From the NCBI RefSeq assembly GCF_003149185.1, contig NZ_QGDO01000002.1, positions 558,001 to 622,000 of the forward strand: a DNA stretch of 64,000 nt. The letters run 5' to 3'. The notes under the pieces were generated by a model. That model saw only the letters and a program-made list of their open reading frames with translations, was not told the DNA's origin and searched no databases. Shown here piece by piece: positions 36,419 through 45,713 of this stretch (position 1 is the stretch's first letter; the number at the start of each line of letters is the position of its first letter). The translations under genes were made by a program, and so were the position numbers. Source of the stretch: Sediminitomix flava. GTDB lineage: Bacteria; Bacteroidota; Bacteroidia; Cytophagales; Flammeovirgaceae.

Positions 36419-37052
36419 TTCTTTATACTAAAAAATTAATAATTATTTCGATTTCACCCAGTTATAGATAATAAGTTAAATCAAAAAAGTAAGTCATTTA
36501 TTCATTAGATCTAGTGCAAAAAAAAGTATATATCTCTTAAAATACTATTAATATGTTAATAATTACAAAACAAAAACAAAACTTAAAACGTTGAATAATA
36601 ACCAAATACAAAAACAAGACACCTTATAAATTATATTATTCCAATATCGTATTTAAAATTATTTTTTCATCAAAAATACAATTTCACAAAAACACCTAAC
36701 CATAACAGAACACACAACACAAGACACCCACATCTAAAATCCACAATAACAACATGCATAATTAACTCAACATTGAATACTCAAAATAAAATGAATTTAT
36801 ATTCATTATTTATTTTTAATTTAATGGCAAATTAAAGTTTTAGTATAACTACCATCTACTTAATATAAATAATTGACTACTTATGTTTTACACTAAACTT
36901 AGAGCATAGCTTTCTAATTATTTTTAGGAGTGATAACAATCTATTCTGGTTTGAATACTTTGAGTTAGGAAAGAAAGAGAAACTACCAATAAAATATTGG
37001 AATAGTTATAAGATAAGTTTGACACTTTTGAACAAATCACTTGTAGTTGTAT
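36419..37052. other. AT-rich, strand-skewed intergenic region upstream of the caspase operon
   Basis: About 634 bases with no gene-like ORF. The part 36601-36780 is markedly skewed: by my count 42 C and 6 G on the + strand in 180 bases, so the operon-sense strand is G/T-rich and nearly C-free. A minus-strand TATTTTTG (36678-36671) fits the TAnnTTTG -7 consensus but has no TTG at the expected -33 distance, so I do not call it a promoter. The region must carry the promoter and may include a long leader. Confidence 0.6.
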
Positions 37053-37082
37053 AAAAAAAAAGAGAACATGTCTATGCCCTCT
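37053..37082 (-). terminator. Terminator after the 82-residue gene
   Basis: On the - strand: AGAGGGCAT, loop AGAC, ATGTTCTCT (two G-U pairs), followed by eight or nine T. It begins 33 bases after the stop of the small gene and supports that gene as real. Confidence 0.85.
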
Positions 37083-37114
37083 TAATGTATTCAAAAGTAA
37101 TTGTGTAAAATTCT

Positions 37115-37363
37115 TTATTCCATAAGTTCCCATAATTCTGCTTGAATCAAACAGCCTTCCAAGAATTTGAGTGCACGAGGTAAATCTAACTCAGGATTCT
37201 GCATCGCCTGATCTAAAAGTTTTCGATACTCCCGCTCAATTTGAGTGTGAGTGATCGCACCTTTTCCTTTGGGATAAAGCATACAGATTTTTAGGAATGG
37301 AGCAGCATCTTTTTTAAAAACTTGATATGCGCGCTCTTTTAATTTTTTTGTTCCTTGAGTCAT
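37115..37363 (-). CDS. Small basic/helical protein, unknown
   Basis: Product of 82 residues, mostly helical, with no signal peptide. It starts with Lys-rich TKKLKERAYQVF, contains one CMLYPKGKG stretch and ends acidic and hydrophobic (CLIQAELWELME). A strong terminator directly downstream and an ATG start support it as a gene. Divergent to the tyrosine recombinase across 194 bases. No homologue recognised. Confidence 0.55.
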   Translation of the reverse strand: MTQGTKKLKERAYQVFKKDAAPFLKICMLYPKGKGAITHTQIEREYRKLLDQAMQNPELDLPRALKFLEGCLIQAELWELME

Positions 37364-37557
37364 AACTATAAATTAGCTTTCCACCTGCTTAACATTAAAA
37401 AAGATAAGAAATTGTTCTCTTTCTTACAATAGTATAAGCTGAATAGTTAATACATAAACACAATTAGATTCAGCTATTTTTTTATTCAAAATCAATTGCT
37501 TTTCCAATAACGTTAAATTTAATTAGCCTTTATTTTGAGAAATAAGATTCTTCATAT

Positions 37558-38727
37558 ATGGCTAAAGCAAAAAATTCTTCATCTAAATCAGTCATTGCTG
37601 AGTACAAAAAGATATCATCTACTTTACTACTTAAAGAATATGAGACATGGCTAAAGCAAAAAGATGGAAAGTATGATAACTACTTAAGAGTTGCTCATCT
37701 TTTCCTTGTATTCTGCAAAGAGCATAACCTTGGGATAGATGAAGTTAGTTTTCAGATGTACGCGACTCAGCAGGATTTGAAGAAATCAATGAAATCTATT
37801 CTCAATAAATTCATTAAGTTCAGCGATGAACAAGGACATCACGACTTCGTTTATGACCGAAAACGTGGCCCATTACCTAAAAATGCAGTTATTCTCGCCT
37901 TCTTAGATAGTTTAAGTCACCCACCGAGTCGTGATTCATACGGTTATGCACTTAATCGATATGATATATGGTGTAAAGATGGTGAACTACCATTACTTTC
38001 ATCTGAAACCTTACTTGCATTTTTGGATTATCTAGAAGATTTCTTCACAAAAAACCGATATTTATCTGTCGTAAAATCTTTAGCTAAATGGGTTTTAGAA
38101 AATAGAGAATCAATCCCTGAGCACCGACATGATACCCTTGAAGAAATACAAGAAATTGAAAAAATCACATTCTTAAAATCCTTCAAAGCAGATGGTTATA
38201 AATACTACAAAGATGCCTTCACTAAAAAGGAAAGAGAGTTTTTCTTGGAAACTTGCCCTGACAGTGAAAGTAAACTTTTGTTTAGTCTAATGGCTTTTGA
38301 GGCACTCCGAATTAGCGAGGCTTGCGATATTAAAATTCGAGATATCAATCACCTCAATCGAGAAATCTATGTGGAAGCTAGAGGTGGATTTCTACGACAA
38401 GCAGTAAAAATGAGTGAAACCACTGCCCGTTATTACAAAGATTACATGAGTGAGCACCACTTAGAAGGCCCTGCCCTTTTTCCGAATACTGCTAAAAGTA
38501 AAGCCTTCAAATGGTTTAAGAAAATCTTGGAACAAACAGGTATTCATAAAGAAAAAAGAGTCAGCCCACATTCTCTGAGACACACAGCCTTACAAATTTT
38601 GATGGATGATGGACATTCCTTAGAAGATGTTCAACGTCATGGAAGACACAAAAGAATTACATCTACCTTGGTTTATGTAAAAGAGAATAAAGCAGATAAA
38701 TCGATATCAGAAAATAAAGAAGAGTAG
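37558..38727 (+). CDS. Tyrosine-type recombinase/integrase
   Basis: Site-specific recombinase of 389 residues. Catalytic residues are complete: Arg251 (EALRISEA), His338 and Arg341 (HSLRH), His364 (GRH) and nucleophile Tyr373 (LVYV). N-terminal SAM-like core-binding regions lie at about 20-100 and 110-190; two such regions are more than a XerC/D protein has, so a XerD-like chromosome resolvase is less likely than an orphan integrase. No att repeats, tRNA, excisionase or phage genes are nearby. It is divergent from the 82-residue gene and followed by a terminator. Confidence 0.85.
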   Translation: MAKAKNSSSKSVIAEYKKISSTLLLKEYETWLKQKDGKYDNYLRVAHLFLVFCKEHNLGIDEVSFQMYATQQDLKKSMKSILNKFIKFSDEQGHHDFVYDRKRGPLPKNAVILAFLDSLSHPPSRDSYGYALNRYDIWCKDGELPLLSSETLLAFLDYLEDFFTKNRYLSVVKSLAKWVLENRESIPEHRHDTLEEIQEIEKITFLKSFKADGYKYYKDAFTKKEREFFLETCPDSESKLLFSLMAFEALRISEACDIKIRDINHLNREIYVEARGGFLRQAVKMSETTARYYKDYMSEHHLEGPALFPNTAKSKAFKWFKKILEQTGIHKEKRVSPHSLRHTALQILMDDGHSLEDVQRHGRHKRITSTLVYVKENKADKSISENKEE

Positions 38728-38759
38728 ACCTACGCTATTTTAACTTCTCAAACACTAAG

Positions 38760-38791
38760 AATCCTTTTCTACTTTTTCAGAGAAGGATTTT
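38760..38791 (+). terminator. Terminator after the recombinase
   Basis: AATCCTT / AAGGATT stem with additional TCT/AGA pairing, loop, then a short T run; 32 bases past the stop. Confidence 0.65.
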
Positions 38792-38999
38792 GTTATTTCT
38801 AGAGCAGTGATAAAGAATTATTAGTCATGTTATAGCCATTGTTTTTCATCTTAAATCTTATTTTTTCTTATTCTATCTTTATTTCTTGAATTTCTAAAGC
38901 AAAATACTTCAATGTTTTGCAAAAAATGACAAAATTTGCAGCTAACTATTTTTTGACGTTAATCAAGGTTCAAACCTTATAGTAGTAATATTCCAAATT

Positions 39000-40931
39000 A
39001 TGATAAAAGTAACATTGCCCGACAATTCGGTAAGGGAGTATGAGCAAGGCTCTTCTTCTTTAGACGTTGCAAAGAGCATTAGTGAAGGATTGGCTAGAAA
39101 CGTTCTGGCAGCGAAAGTGAATGGTGAAGTATGGGATGCAACCCGTCCTTTGACCGAAGACGTAACCCTTCAACTTTTGACCTGGAACGACACCGAGGGC
39201 AAGTCAACCTTCTGGCACTCTTCAGCTCACTTGATGGCTGAGGCTCTAGAGGCACTTTATCCAGGAATTAAATTGGGTATCGGACCTGCAATTGAGACTG
39301 GTTTCTATTACGATATTGACTTTGGTGATTATGAGTTTTCTTCTGACGACCTAGAAAAGGTTGAGAAGAAAATGAATGAGCTTGCAAAGCAAAAGAATGA
39401 ATATAAGCGTTCGGAAATTTCAAAAGCTGACGCTGTTCAATACTTTACTGATAAAGACGATGAGTACAAACTAGATTTGATTTCTGGTTTGAACGATGGT
39501 GATATCACTTTCTATGAGCAAGGTGCTTTCACTGACCTTTGTCGTGGACCACACATCCCTCACACAGGATTCATCAAGGCGATCAAATTGATGTCTGTAG
39601 CTGGTGCATACTGGAGAGGTGACGAGAAAAACAAAATGTTGACTCGTATTTACGGTGTGACTTTCCCTAAAGCAAAAGAGTTGAAAGAATACTTGGAGCT
39701 TTTGGAAGAAGCTAAAAAACGTGACCACCGTAAACTAGGTAAAGAACTTGAACTTTTCACTTTCTCTCAAAGTGTCGGTCAAGGTCTTCCATTGTGGTTG
39801 CCAAAAGGTACAGCTTTGCGTGAGCGTTTGGAGCAATTCCTACGTAAAGAGCAAACTAAGATGGGCTATGGTCAAGTCGTAACACCACATATCGGTTCAA
39901 AAGATTTATATGTTACTTCTGGTCACTATGCGAAATACGGTGAGGATTCTTTCCAACCAATTCACACACCAGACGAGAACGAAGAGTACTTGTTGAAGCC
40001 TATGAACTGTCCTCACCACTGTGAGATTTACCGTTCAAAGCCTCGTTCTTACAGAGATCTTCCTGTTCGTTTAGCTGAGTTTGGTACAGTTTACCGTTAC
40101 GAGCAGTCGGGTGAGCTTCACGGTTTGACTCGTGTACGTTCATTTACACAAGATGATGCGCACATCTTCTGTCGTCCTGACCAAGTAAAAGAAGAATTCA
40201 AGAAAGTAATTGATTTGGTACAGTATGTATTCACATCATTAGGTTTCGAGAATTATACAGCTCAAGTTTCATTGAGAGACTTAGAGAACAAAGACAAATA
40301 CATTGGTGATGATGCACTTTGGGATATTGCTGAGCGTGAAATCAAAGAAGCAGCTGATGAAAAAGGTCTTCCAACAGTGATTGAATATGGAGAAGCAGCT
40401 TTCTACGGTCCTAAATTAGACTTCATGGTGAAAGATGCACTAGGAAGAAGCTGGCAGCTAGGTACAATCCAAGTGGATTATCAATTGCCACAGCGTTTTG
40501 AGTTGGAATACAAAGATAAAGACAACACTGCAAAACGTCCTGTAATGATTCACAGAGCACCATTCGGTTCTATGGAGCGTTTCATTGCGATCTTGATCGA
40601 GCATACTGCAGGTAACTTCCCACTTTGGTTGAACCCAGAGCAATATGCTATTCTTCCAATCTCTGAGAAATACGAAGAGTATGCTAACAAATTAGCAAAT
40701 CAGCTTGAAGTAGAAGGATTGACTGGTACAGTTGATCACAGAGATGAAAAGATCGGACGTAAGATTCGTGATGCGGAAGTAAAGAAAGTACCATTTATGC
40801 TTATTGTTGGAGAGAAAGAAGCAGAAGAAGGTACGGTTTCTATCCGTAGAAAAGGAGAAGGTGATTTGGGTAGTATGCCTATCGAAGAATTTATCTCATT
40901 CTTCAAAAAAGAAGCTGAAGTAAAAGCTTAA
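39000..40931 (+). CDS. thrS: Threonyl-tRNA synthetase
   Basis: Charges tRNA-Thr; essential cytoplasmic enzyme. The 643-residue length is typical. Domain order: TGS (1-60), the editing domain with [11 protein letters not shown] (HxxxH-type site near residue 77), class II core with zinc ligand Cys337 in MNCPHH, motif 2 [22 protein letters not shown] split in two strands, motif 3 [11 protein letters not shown], and the anticodon-binding domain (about 540-643). Codon use is visibly richer in preferred codons than neighbouring genes, as expected for high expression. A short palindrome AAGGTTCAAACCTT ends 21 bases before the ATG and could be a translational operator, though this is speculative. Confidence 0.97.
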   Translation: MIKVTLPDNSVREYEQGSSSLDVAKSISEGLARNVLAAKVNGEVWDATRPLTEDVTLQLLTWNDTEGKSTFWHSSAHLMAEALEALYPGIKLGIGPAIETGFYYDIDFGDYEFSSDDLEKVEKKMNELAKQKNEYKRSEISKADAVQYFTDKDDEYKLDLISGLNDGDITFYEQGAFTDLCRGPHIPHTGFIKAIKLMSVAGAYWRGDEKNKMLTRIYGVTFPKAKELKEYLELLEEAKKRDHRKLGKELELFTFSQSVGQGLPLWLPKGTALRERLEQFLRKEQTKMGYGQVVTPHIGSKDLYVTSGHYAKYGEDSFQPIHTPDENEEYLLKPMNCPHHCEIYRSKPRSYRDLPVRLAEFGTVYRYEQSGELHGLTRVRSFTQDDAHIFCRPDQVKEEFKKVIDLVQYVFTSLGFENYTAQVSLRDLENKDKYIGDDALWDIAEREIKEAADEKGLPTVIEYGEAAFYGPKLDFMVKDALGRSWQLGTIQVDYQLPQRFELEYKDKDNTAKRPVMIHRAPFGSMERFIAILIEHTAGNFPLWLNPEQYAILPISEKYEEYANKLANQLEVEGLTGTVDHRDEKIGRKIRDAEVKKVPFMLIVGEKEAEEGTVSIRRKGEGDLGSMPIEEFISFFKKEAEVKA

Positions 40932-40947
40932 TCAAAGATAAATCATA

Positions 40948-40979
40948 ATACCTCTCTCGTTTGAGAGGGGTATTTTTTT
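40948..40979 (+). terminator. Rho-independent terminator of thrS
   Basis: Stem ATACCTCTCT / AGAGGGGTAT (one T-G) with a 6-base loop and seven T, 16 bases after the thrS stop. Confidence 0.9.
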
Positions 40980-41000
40980 CCTATAAATTGAATTAACAAG

Positions 41001-42200
41001 ATGACTTACGACGTAATCATCATCGGTGGAGGTATTGTCGGTGCCGCAACTGCACTTAAAATCAAAGAGCAGCGACCTGAAGCCAAAGTACTGATACTAG
41101 AAAAAGAAAGTGGACTAGCAAAGCATCAAACTGGTAATAACAGTGGCGTGATTCACTCTGGCTTGTATTATAAACCAGGGAGTCTGAAAGCCAAAAACTG
41201 TATCAGAGGTTATAACATGCTTTTGGATTTCTGTAATGAGCATGAAATCCCTTACGATCTTTGTGGTAAGATTGTAGTCGCTACCAATACCAAAGAAGTT
41301 GAGATCATGAACGGACTCTACAAAAGAGGTCTTGAAAATGGCTTGACAGACAACAAACTCATTCGTAAAGAGGAAATCAAAAAATATGAGCCTTATTGCG
41401 AAGGAGAAGCTGCTATCCATGTGCCTTACACAGGTATTGTAGATTATACCTTAGTAACGGAAACATACGGTAAAGTTTTCCAAGAGAAATATAATGGAGA
41501 AATCCGTTTCAACACCAAAGTAATGGATGTTCGTTATGGAAGTATCGCTACCGAGATCATTACAGATCAAGGCACTTTCAGAACAAAGTTGGCTATCAAC
41601 TGTGCGGGACTTTACTCGGATAAAATCGCAGCATTCAACCATAAAAACCTAGATTTCAAGATTGTTCCTTTCAGAGGTGAGTACTATCACTTGAACAAAA
41701 AGAAAGAACATCTTGTAAAGAACTTAATTTATCCTGTTCCAGATCCATCATTCCCATTCTTAGGTGTGCACTTCACTCGAATGATCGGAGGTGGAATTGA
41801 AGCTGGACCAAATGCAGTATTTGCGTTCAAAAGAGAAGGTTACGATAAATCTGATTTCAATATGAAAGAATTTATCGAGTCTGCTACCTATAAAGGATTC
41901 TTGAAAGTAGCCTCTAAATATTGGGTAACTGGATTAGGTGAGATGTATCGTTCTTACTCAAAATCTGCATTTACAAAAGCACTTCAGAAATTGATGCCCG
42001 AAATCAAAGAAAGTGACTTGACAGCAGGTAATGCAGGTGTAAGAGCTCAAGCACTTGACAGAAATGGAAATATGGTAGATGACTTTTTAATCTTAGAAGA
42101 TAGCCATATGATCAATGTTTGTAATGCGCCATCTCCGGCCGCTACATCATCTTTGTCTATCGGTCTTACGATTGCAGAAATGGCTGTGAAGCGTTTCTAA
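41001..42200 (+). CDS. lhgO: L-2-hydroxyglutarate oxidase/dehydrogenase
   Basis: FAD-dependent oxidoreductase of the DAO fold, 399 residues, that oxidises L-2-hydroxyglutarate to 2-oxoglutarate and feeds electrons to the respiratory chain (family knowledge). The dinucleotide motif is VIIIGGGIVGAATAL at 4-18; HQTGNNSGVIHSG and LYYKPGSLKA are hallmarks of LhgO/L2HGDH; the C-terminal AGVRAQALDRNG and APSPAATSSLSIG close the FAD site. It follows thrS by 69 bases with a terminator between, so it has its own promoter. Confidence 0.9.
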   Translation: MTYDVIIIGGGIVGAATALKIKEQRPEAKVLILEKESGLAKHQTGNNSGVIHSGLYYKPGSLKAKNCIRGYNMLLDFCNEHEIPYDLCGKIVVATNTKEVEIMNGLYKRGLENGLTDNKLIRKEEIKKYEPYCEGEAAIHVPYTGIVDYTLVTETYGKVFQEKYNGEIRFNTKVMDVRYGSIATEIITDQGTFRTKLAINCAGLYSDKIAAFNHKNLDFKIVPFRGEYYHLNKKKEHLVKNLIYPVPDPSFPFLGVHFTRMIGGGIEAGPNAVFAFKREGYDKSDFNMKEFIESATYKGFLKVASKYWVTGLGEMYRSYSKSAFTKALQKLMPEIKESDLTAGNAGVRAQALDRNGNMVDDFLILEDSHMINVCNAPSPAATSSLSIGLTIAEMAVKRF

Positions 42201-42221
42201 ATCAAGAAACCTACAAACTTA

Positions 42222-42271
42222 AAAGCCCATCACTCATTATTTTCATAAGATGAGCGATGGGTTTTCTTTTT
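42222..42271 (+). terminator. Terminator of lhgO
   Basis: AGCCCATC / GATGGGT outer stem and CTCAT / ATGAG inner stem with one mismatch between, then TTTTCTTTTT. It may also act on the opposite-strand gene at 42326, whose transcript reads into it. Confidence 0.82.
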
Positions 42272-42325
42272 AGAGAAATATATAGCTAGTATTTATAAGA
42301 GCAATTCCGAGTCACAAATCTAGAA

Positions 42326-42994
42326 CTACTTATTCGCTTGAATTTTCAAATCTCTCACCTCCAGTACTTTATTTTGATTTGGATATAAAGCACTATTGAT
42401 CATCGCCTTACCTAATTGACTACTAGTAATAATCGAATCCATCTTTTTCATCAGAGGAAAAAATGGACGCATTATCGCATAAAAGAAATTGTACCAACCC
42501 GTACTTGATTTCACTCCTTTCTCAGGGATAATACCACCTGGTCTTAGTGCATAAGCATCTTTAAACCCTTTTGCCAACAACATATTTTCCGTTCTGCCTT
42601 TTACTCTTCCCCACATCAGACTTCCCTTTTCACTACTATCAGTCCCTACCCCAGAAACATACTCAAATACGAGATCTGGATTTATTTCATAAAGTGTATC
42701 TGCCAAAGCTTTCGTCATATCGTATGTAATATGTGTATACTGTGCTTCAGACATACCAACGGCTGATACCCCCATACAATGGAAACAAGCATTGTACCCC
42801 CTTAACTGTTCTTTGATACTATCAATCTTTGTAAAATCCGATAACAGAACTTCTTTCAATTTTGGGTGCTGAATATCAATTGGTCTTCTATTGATCACCA
42901 ATACAGCTTCTACGGCTTCACTATCCAAACATTCGATGAGGGCGGCTTTCCCAACCATCCCTGTTGATCCTGTAATAATTGCTCTTACGTTCAT
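42326..42994 (-). CDS. NAD(P)-binding Rossmann-fold protein (atypical SDR)
   Basis: Short oxidoreductase-like protein of 222 residues. The nucleotide motif is ITGSTGMVGKA (7-17), followed by INRRP (NADP-type basic end) and CFHCMGVSAVGM. The usual Tyr-x3-Lys is replaced by a WGRVKGRTE region, so it belongs to the NAD(P)-binding/epimerase-like HTATIP2 branch rather than a classical reductase. The Cys-x-x-Cys in CFHC is unusual. Cytoplasmic, monocistronic, function unknown. Confidence 0.75.
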   Translation of the reverse strand: MNVRAIITGSTGMVGKAALIECLDSEAVEAVLVINRRPIDIQHPKLKEVLLSDFTKIDSIKEQLRGYNACFHCMGVSAVGMSEAQYTHITYDMTKALADTLYEINPDLVFEYVSGVGTDSSEKGSLMWGRVKGRTENMLLAKGFKDAYALRPGGIIPEKGVKSSTGWYNFFYAIMRPFFPLMKKMDSIITSSQLGKAMINSALYPNQNKVLEVRDLKIQANK

Positions 42995-43124
42995 TATTTC
43001 TATTTTTAACTCAAACTAATATACAAAGCTTTTTTACGCTAAAGCTCCTTATCAATACAAAGATCGGTAGTTATCTTCTCTAAAATTTATACATTTCCCC
43101 GTTTGATGAACACATTTTTGGGAA

Positions 43125-43155
43125 TAAAAAAGAGAATATACAATATGACTCTCTT
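43125..43155 (-). terminator. Terminator of the S41 peptidase
   Basis: On the - strand: AAGAGA, loop with self-complementary ATAT, TCTCTT, then a T run; 27 bases past the peptidase stop. Confidence 0.7.
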
Positions 43156-43181
43156 GAGTTCTGAGGTTCTAGTAAAACTTC

Positions 43182-44945
43182 CTAGTGTAATACTTTTTTT
43201 GCTTCTTTTATAGCGACTTCCAAAAACTCATCGCGTCCTTCTTTCACTCCATCTACTGTCTTTTCTACCCAAATATCAGGCTGAATACCAACTCCATGAT
43301 GCTGACTCCCATCATGCTTAAATACTTTCAATCCTGTCCAAGATACAGAAATATCACCAGCTAAATTAAATGGGTTAATATCTCCATTAGTACCTGCTGT
43401 AGGCTGTCCGACGATAGTGGCAAGATCATAATGCTCAATAAAACTCATATAACTTTCAGCATAACTGATCGCTCGTCCATCCGTGATAAAAATGATTTTT
43501 TTATCGCTCAGTTTACTATTCCTTATGTATGAAAGATTCCAAGCATGCTTTGTGTAGCCTACTATATTTTCTTGGTCTGGATAAATGATTTTAGGTACTT
43601 GCATCCACTGTCTACTTGTATCTTTTTGAGGAAGTAAATAATTGATTAAAAAATGACTCCCTTTTGGATACCCTCTCAAGTCACAGATAATGGCTTTACT
43701 TTCGTTTAATTCATCCATTTTAGCTTTGATCTCACTCCATGTTATTTTATCCAAATTCAGATAAATAATCCCATCTTCTATCGTTTTGTATTTCTCATTT
43801 TCTATGAAGGAATCAAAATAGATATCCGTATTGATGTTACGAGTAACACGAACTTCCCTCTCCTCTAACAACAACTTTAGCTCTGTTCCCCTACTTCCCT
43901 CAAGACTTTTCCAAGATGATTTATATTTCTGCCAGCCATTGGTAGCAGCTGAAATCCGTTCTTCAATTTTTTCAAAATAAAACAGTGCAGGTTTTCCGTC
44001 CACCATCATTACTTCGTCTCCAACAGTTAGAGGTATATTTTCATCAAATACCTGTGTTATAATCAATTTTTCTTCTATCCACTCCCATGCAAAAGCAGGG
44101 AAATACTTTTCTGTCTCTGACTGGTAAACATTAATATGTCCGTCTTTTAGTTTTGCTGTAAATCGTTCTAGGTTCTTAATATGTATTTCCATTATATCTG
44201 GAGAATTAAAACTATACTGCAAAGCCTCTTCTAAAGCAAGATCCCAATCCGTTCCTGTTTCATCAAAATAGGGGTAAAAATGCTGAAAAACGTTGTAGGT
44301 ATTTACGATGTTACCTAGTCTCAAACCTAATGAACACCCTACGGTATTTATTCTGGCTAAACTCTGATTTAAATTAGTATTCTCTGCATCTGAAGCTCTT
44401 GGATAAGTCGCTACCTTATTTTTATATAAAACCAATGGGATTTGACATGAAATTGTATTGGTCAAGGGCTTTTGAATCAATTCTCCAAAAGTTGGTTCTC
44501 CTTTAAATATCATTTGCGACTTTTTATGAACACGAACACTCTTATAAAGAGAATTAGAATACTTCATCCCCAAACCTAAACCCTCGTGCTGCCAGTATGT
44601 TAGTTCTTTAAATTTTTCTTCTCCTTTAGGGCTAATCTGTGAAATGTCATAGGCTACTTCATTTTCCTTGAAATAAATTTTGATTGAAGGAGCAATCGGA
44701 TGGAACAGCTCTTGAAGACTTGCCAATAACTCAGTATCAGAATTACAGCTTTCTACTTTTTCAGCTCCATAAATCGAAAACTTCTCCCAATCCACTTTTG
44801 AAGCCTCTTCACTCGGGTGAAAATACTTCACATAGCCATACAATTTTGCGAATGCTTTTAAGCCTTCGACTTTCGAATAACTTTCAGATGCATTGACTGA
44901 AAAGTACGAAAAAACAAGTAGTAATAGAGGAAATAGATGTTTCAT
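43182..44945 (-). CDS. Exported S41-family peptidase
   Basis: Secreted tail-specific-protease-like enzyme of 587 residues. The ATG at 44945 is preferred over a TTG two codons upstream; it opens a signal peptide ending near VNASE. A long N-terminal region (20-300) is followed by a PDZ-like segment (LTVGDEVMMVDGKPALFY) and the S41 core: IICDLRGYPKGS, FITDGRAISYAESY with candidate nucleophile Ser near 495, and GQPTAGTNGD. The general base Lys is expected a few turns later but I could not place it surely. Length and N-terminal part match Bacteroidetes S41 proteins of unknown substrate. Single gene. Confidence 0.8.
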   Translation of the reverse strand: MKHLFPLLLLVFSYFSVNASESYSKVEGLKAFAKLYGYVKYFHPSEEASKVDWEKFSIYGAEKVESCNSDTELLASLQELFHPIAPSIKIYFKENEVAYDISQISPKGEEKFKELTYWQHEGLGLGMKYSNSLYKSVRVHKKSQMIFKGEPTFGELIQKPLTNTISCQIPLVLYKNKVATYPRASDAENTNLNQSLARINTVGCSLGLRLGNIVNTYNVFQHFYPYFDETGTDWDLALEEALQYSFNSPDIMEIHIKNLERFTAKLKDGHINVYQSETEKYFPAFAWEWIEEKLIITQVFDENIPLTVGDEVMMVDGKPALFYFEKIEERISAATNGWQKYKSSWKSLEGSRGTELKLLLEEREVRVTRNINTDIYFDSFIENEKYKTIEDGIIYLNLDKITWSEIKAKMDELNESKAIICDLRGYPKGSHFLINYLLPQKDTSRQWMQVPKIIYPDQENIVGYTKHAWNLSYIRNSKLSDKKIIFITDGRAISYAESYMSFIEHYDLATIVGQPTAGTNGDINPFNLAGDISVSWTGLKVFKHDGSQHHGVGIQPDIWVEKTVDGVKEGRDEFLEVAIKEAKKVLH

Positions 44946-45138
44946 AAACAATTGATTTTAGATCACTTATAATTCGAAAAAAAATATTTATGACCCTAAA
45001 CTATTTTACGATATCCATCGGACATAGTAGCATATCAAAATACAACATCTTATAACTTGATTTTGAATTATTTATTGAAAATCAGTTAAAAGAAGTCCTT
45101 GAAATTAATATTTAGTAATTCTATTTGTTTCCTAGTCT

Positions 45139-45146
45139 TATATTTG
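45139..45146 (+). promoter_or_regulatory. Putative -7 box of the GNAT gene
   Basis: TATATTTG matches the Bacteroidetes -7 consensus TAnnTTTG exactly and lies 28 bases before the ATG at 45174. A TTTG at 45124-45127 is only 11 bases upstream of it, closer than the usual -33 element, so this is a weak call. Confidence 0.35.
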
Positions 45147-45173
45147 AAAATAAACTGACAATATTTTTTCAAT

Positions 45174-45629
45174 ATGAGTTACAAAGTTGAAACCGTAGAT
45201 AAATCAAATTATAAGGAGATTGTTGATGTTTGGGAAGCTTCGGTAAGAGCTACACATACATTTCTTACAGAAGATGATATTCAATATTTCAAACCGCTCA
45301 TTTTAGAACAATATTTAGACGCTGTTGAACTCCGCTGTGTAAAAGATGATCAACAAAAAATATTGGGATTTTTGGGAGTAGCAGAAAAGAAGGCAGAAAT
45401 GCTTTTTTTACTTCCCGAAATGAGAGGAAAAGGGATTGGAACGGCTTTAATGGATTTTGCCGTAAAAGAATTAGAAGTGGATAAAGTTGATGTAAATGAA
45501 GACAATCCTGAAGCGACAAGGTTCTACTTAAATTATGGCTTTCAGATCGTTTCTAGGTCTGAGACTGACCCTTCGGGAAAACCTTTTCCCATTTTACACA
45601 TGGAATTGAAAAAGCATCCACTTAATTGA
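45174..45629 (+). CDS. GNAT-family N-acetyltransferase
   Basis: Acetyl-CoA-dependent transferase of 151 residues. The fold is recognisable from the N-terminal VETVDKSNYKEIVDVWEAS strand-helix, the acetyl-CoA loop LLPEMRGKGIGTALM (R/Q-x-x-G-x-G/A pattern) and the C-terminal NEDNPEATRFYLNYGF motif typical of the family. Similar to YjaB/PhnO-like acetyltransferases; the substrate is not clear. The terminator overlaps its last codons. Confidence 0.85.
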   Translation: MSYKVETVDKSNYKEIVDVWEASVRATHTFLTEDDIQYFKPLILEQYLDAVELRCVKDDQQKILGFLGVAEKKAEMLFLLPEMRGKGIGTALMDFAVKELEVDKVDVNEDNPEATRFYLNYGFQIVSRSETDPSGKPFPILHMELKKHPLN

Positions 45630-45645
45630 TAAATGGATGCTTTTT
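45609..45645. terminator. Bidirectional terminator overlapping the GNAT 3' end
   Basis: AAAAAGCATCCA / TGGATGCTTTTT, 12 perfect base pairs. The left arm is coding (last codons of the acetyltransferase) and the stop codon is in the loop. T runs on both strands let it also stop the laminarin-locus transcript arriving from the right. Confidence 0.85.
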
Positions 45646-45713
45646 GTTTGGGTTGTGCTTGTCTCGGATTTTGGACTTTGGAATTGACAATTTCACAACC
45701 CTAACTGATTCAA

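Noticed and set aside
36671-36678. Minus-strand TATTTTTG as the promoter of the caspase operon
   Set aside because: Fits the -7 consensus, but no TTG lies at the expected -33 distance, and such a match is expected by chance in a region this rich in A and T.
36924-37133. Open frame of 69 codons on the - strand upstream of the caspase operon
   Set aside because: It overlaps the 3' end of the 82-residue gene and runs through its terminator; composition is that of random AT-rich DNA.
37558-38727. Integrated phage or integrative element around the recombinase
   Set aside because: No att duplication, tRNA, excisionase, replication, structural or conjugation genes; flanking genes look chromosomal.
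38965-38978. Palindrome AAGGTTCAAACCTT before thrS as an autoregulatory operator
   Set aside because: Short, single, and without the tRNA-like structure of known thrS operators; chance is possible in this AT-rich DNA, so it is only mentioned in the gene entry.
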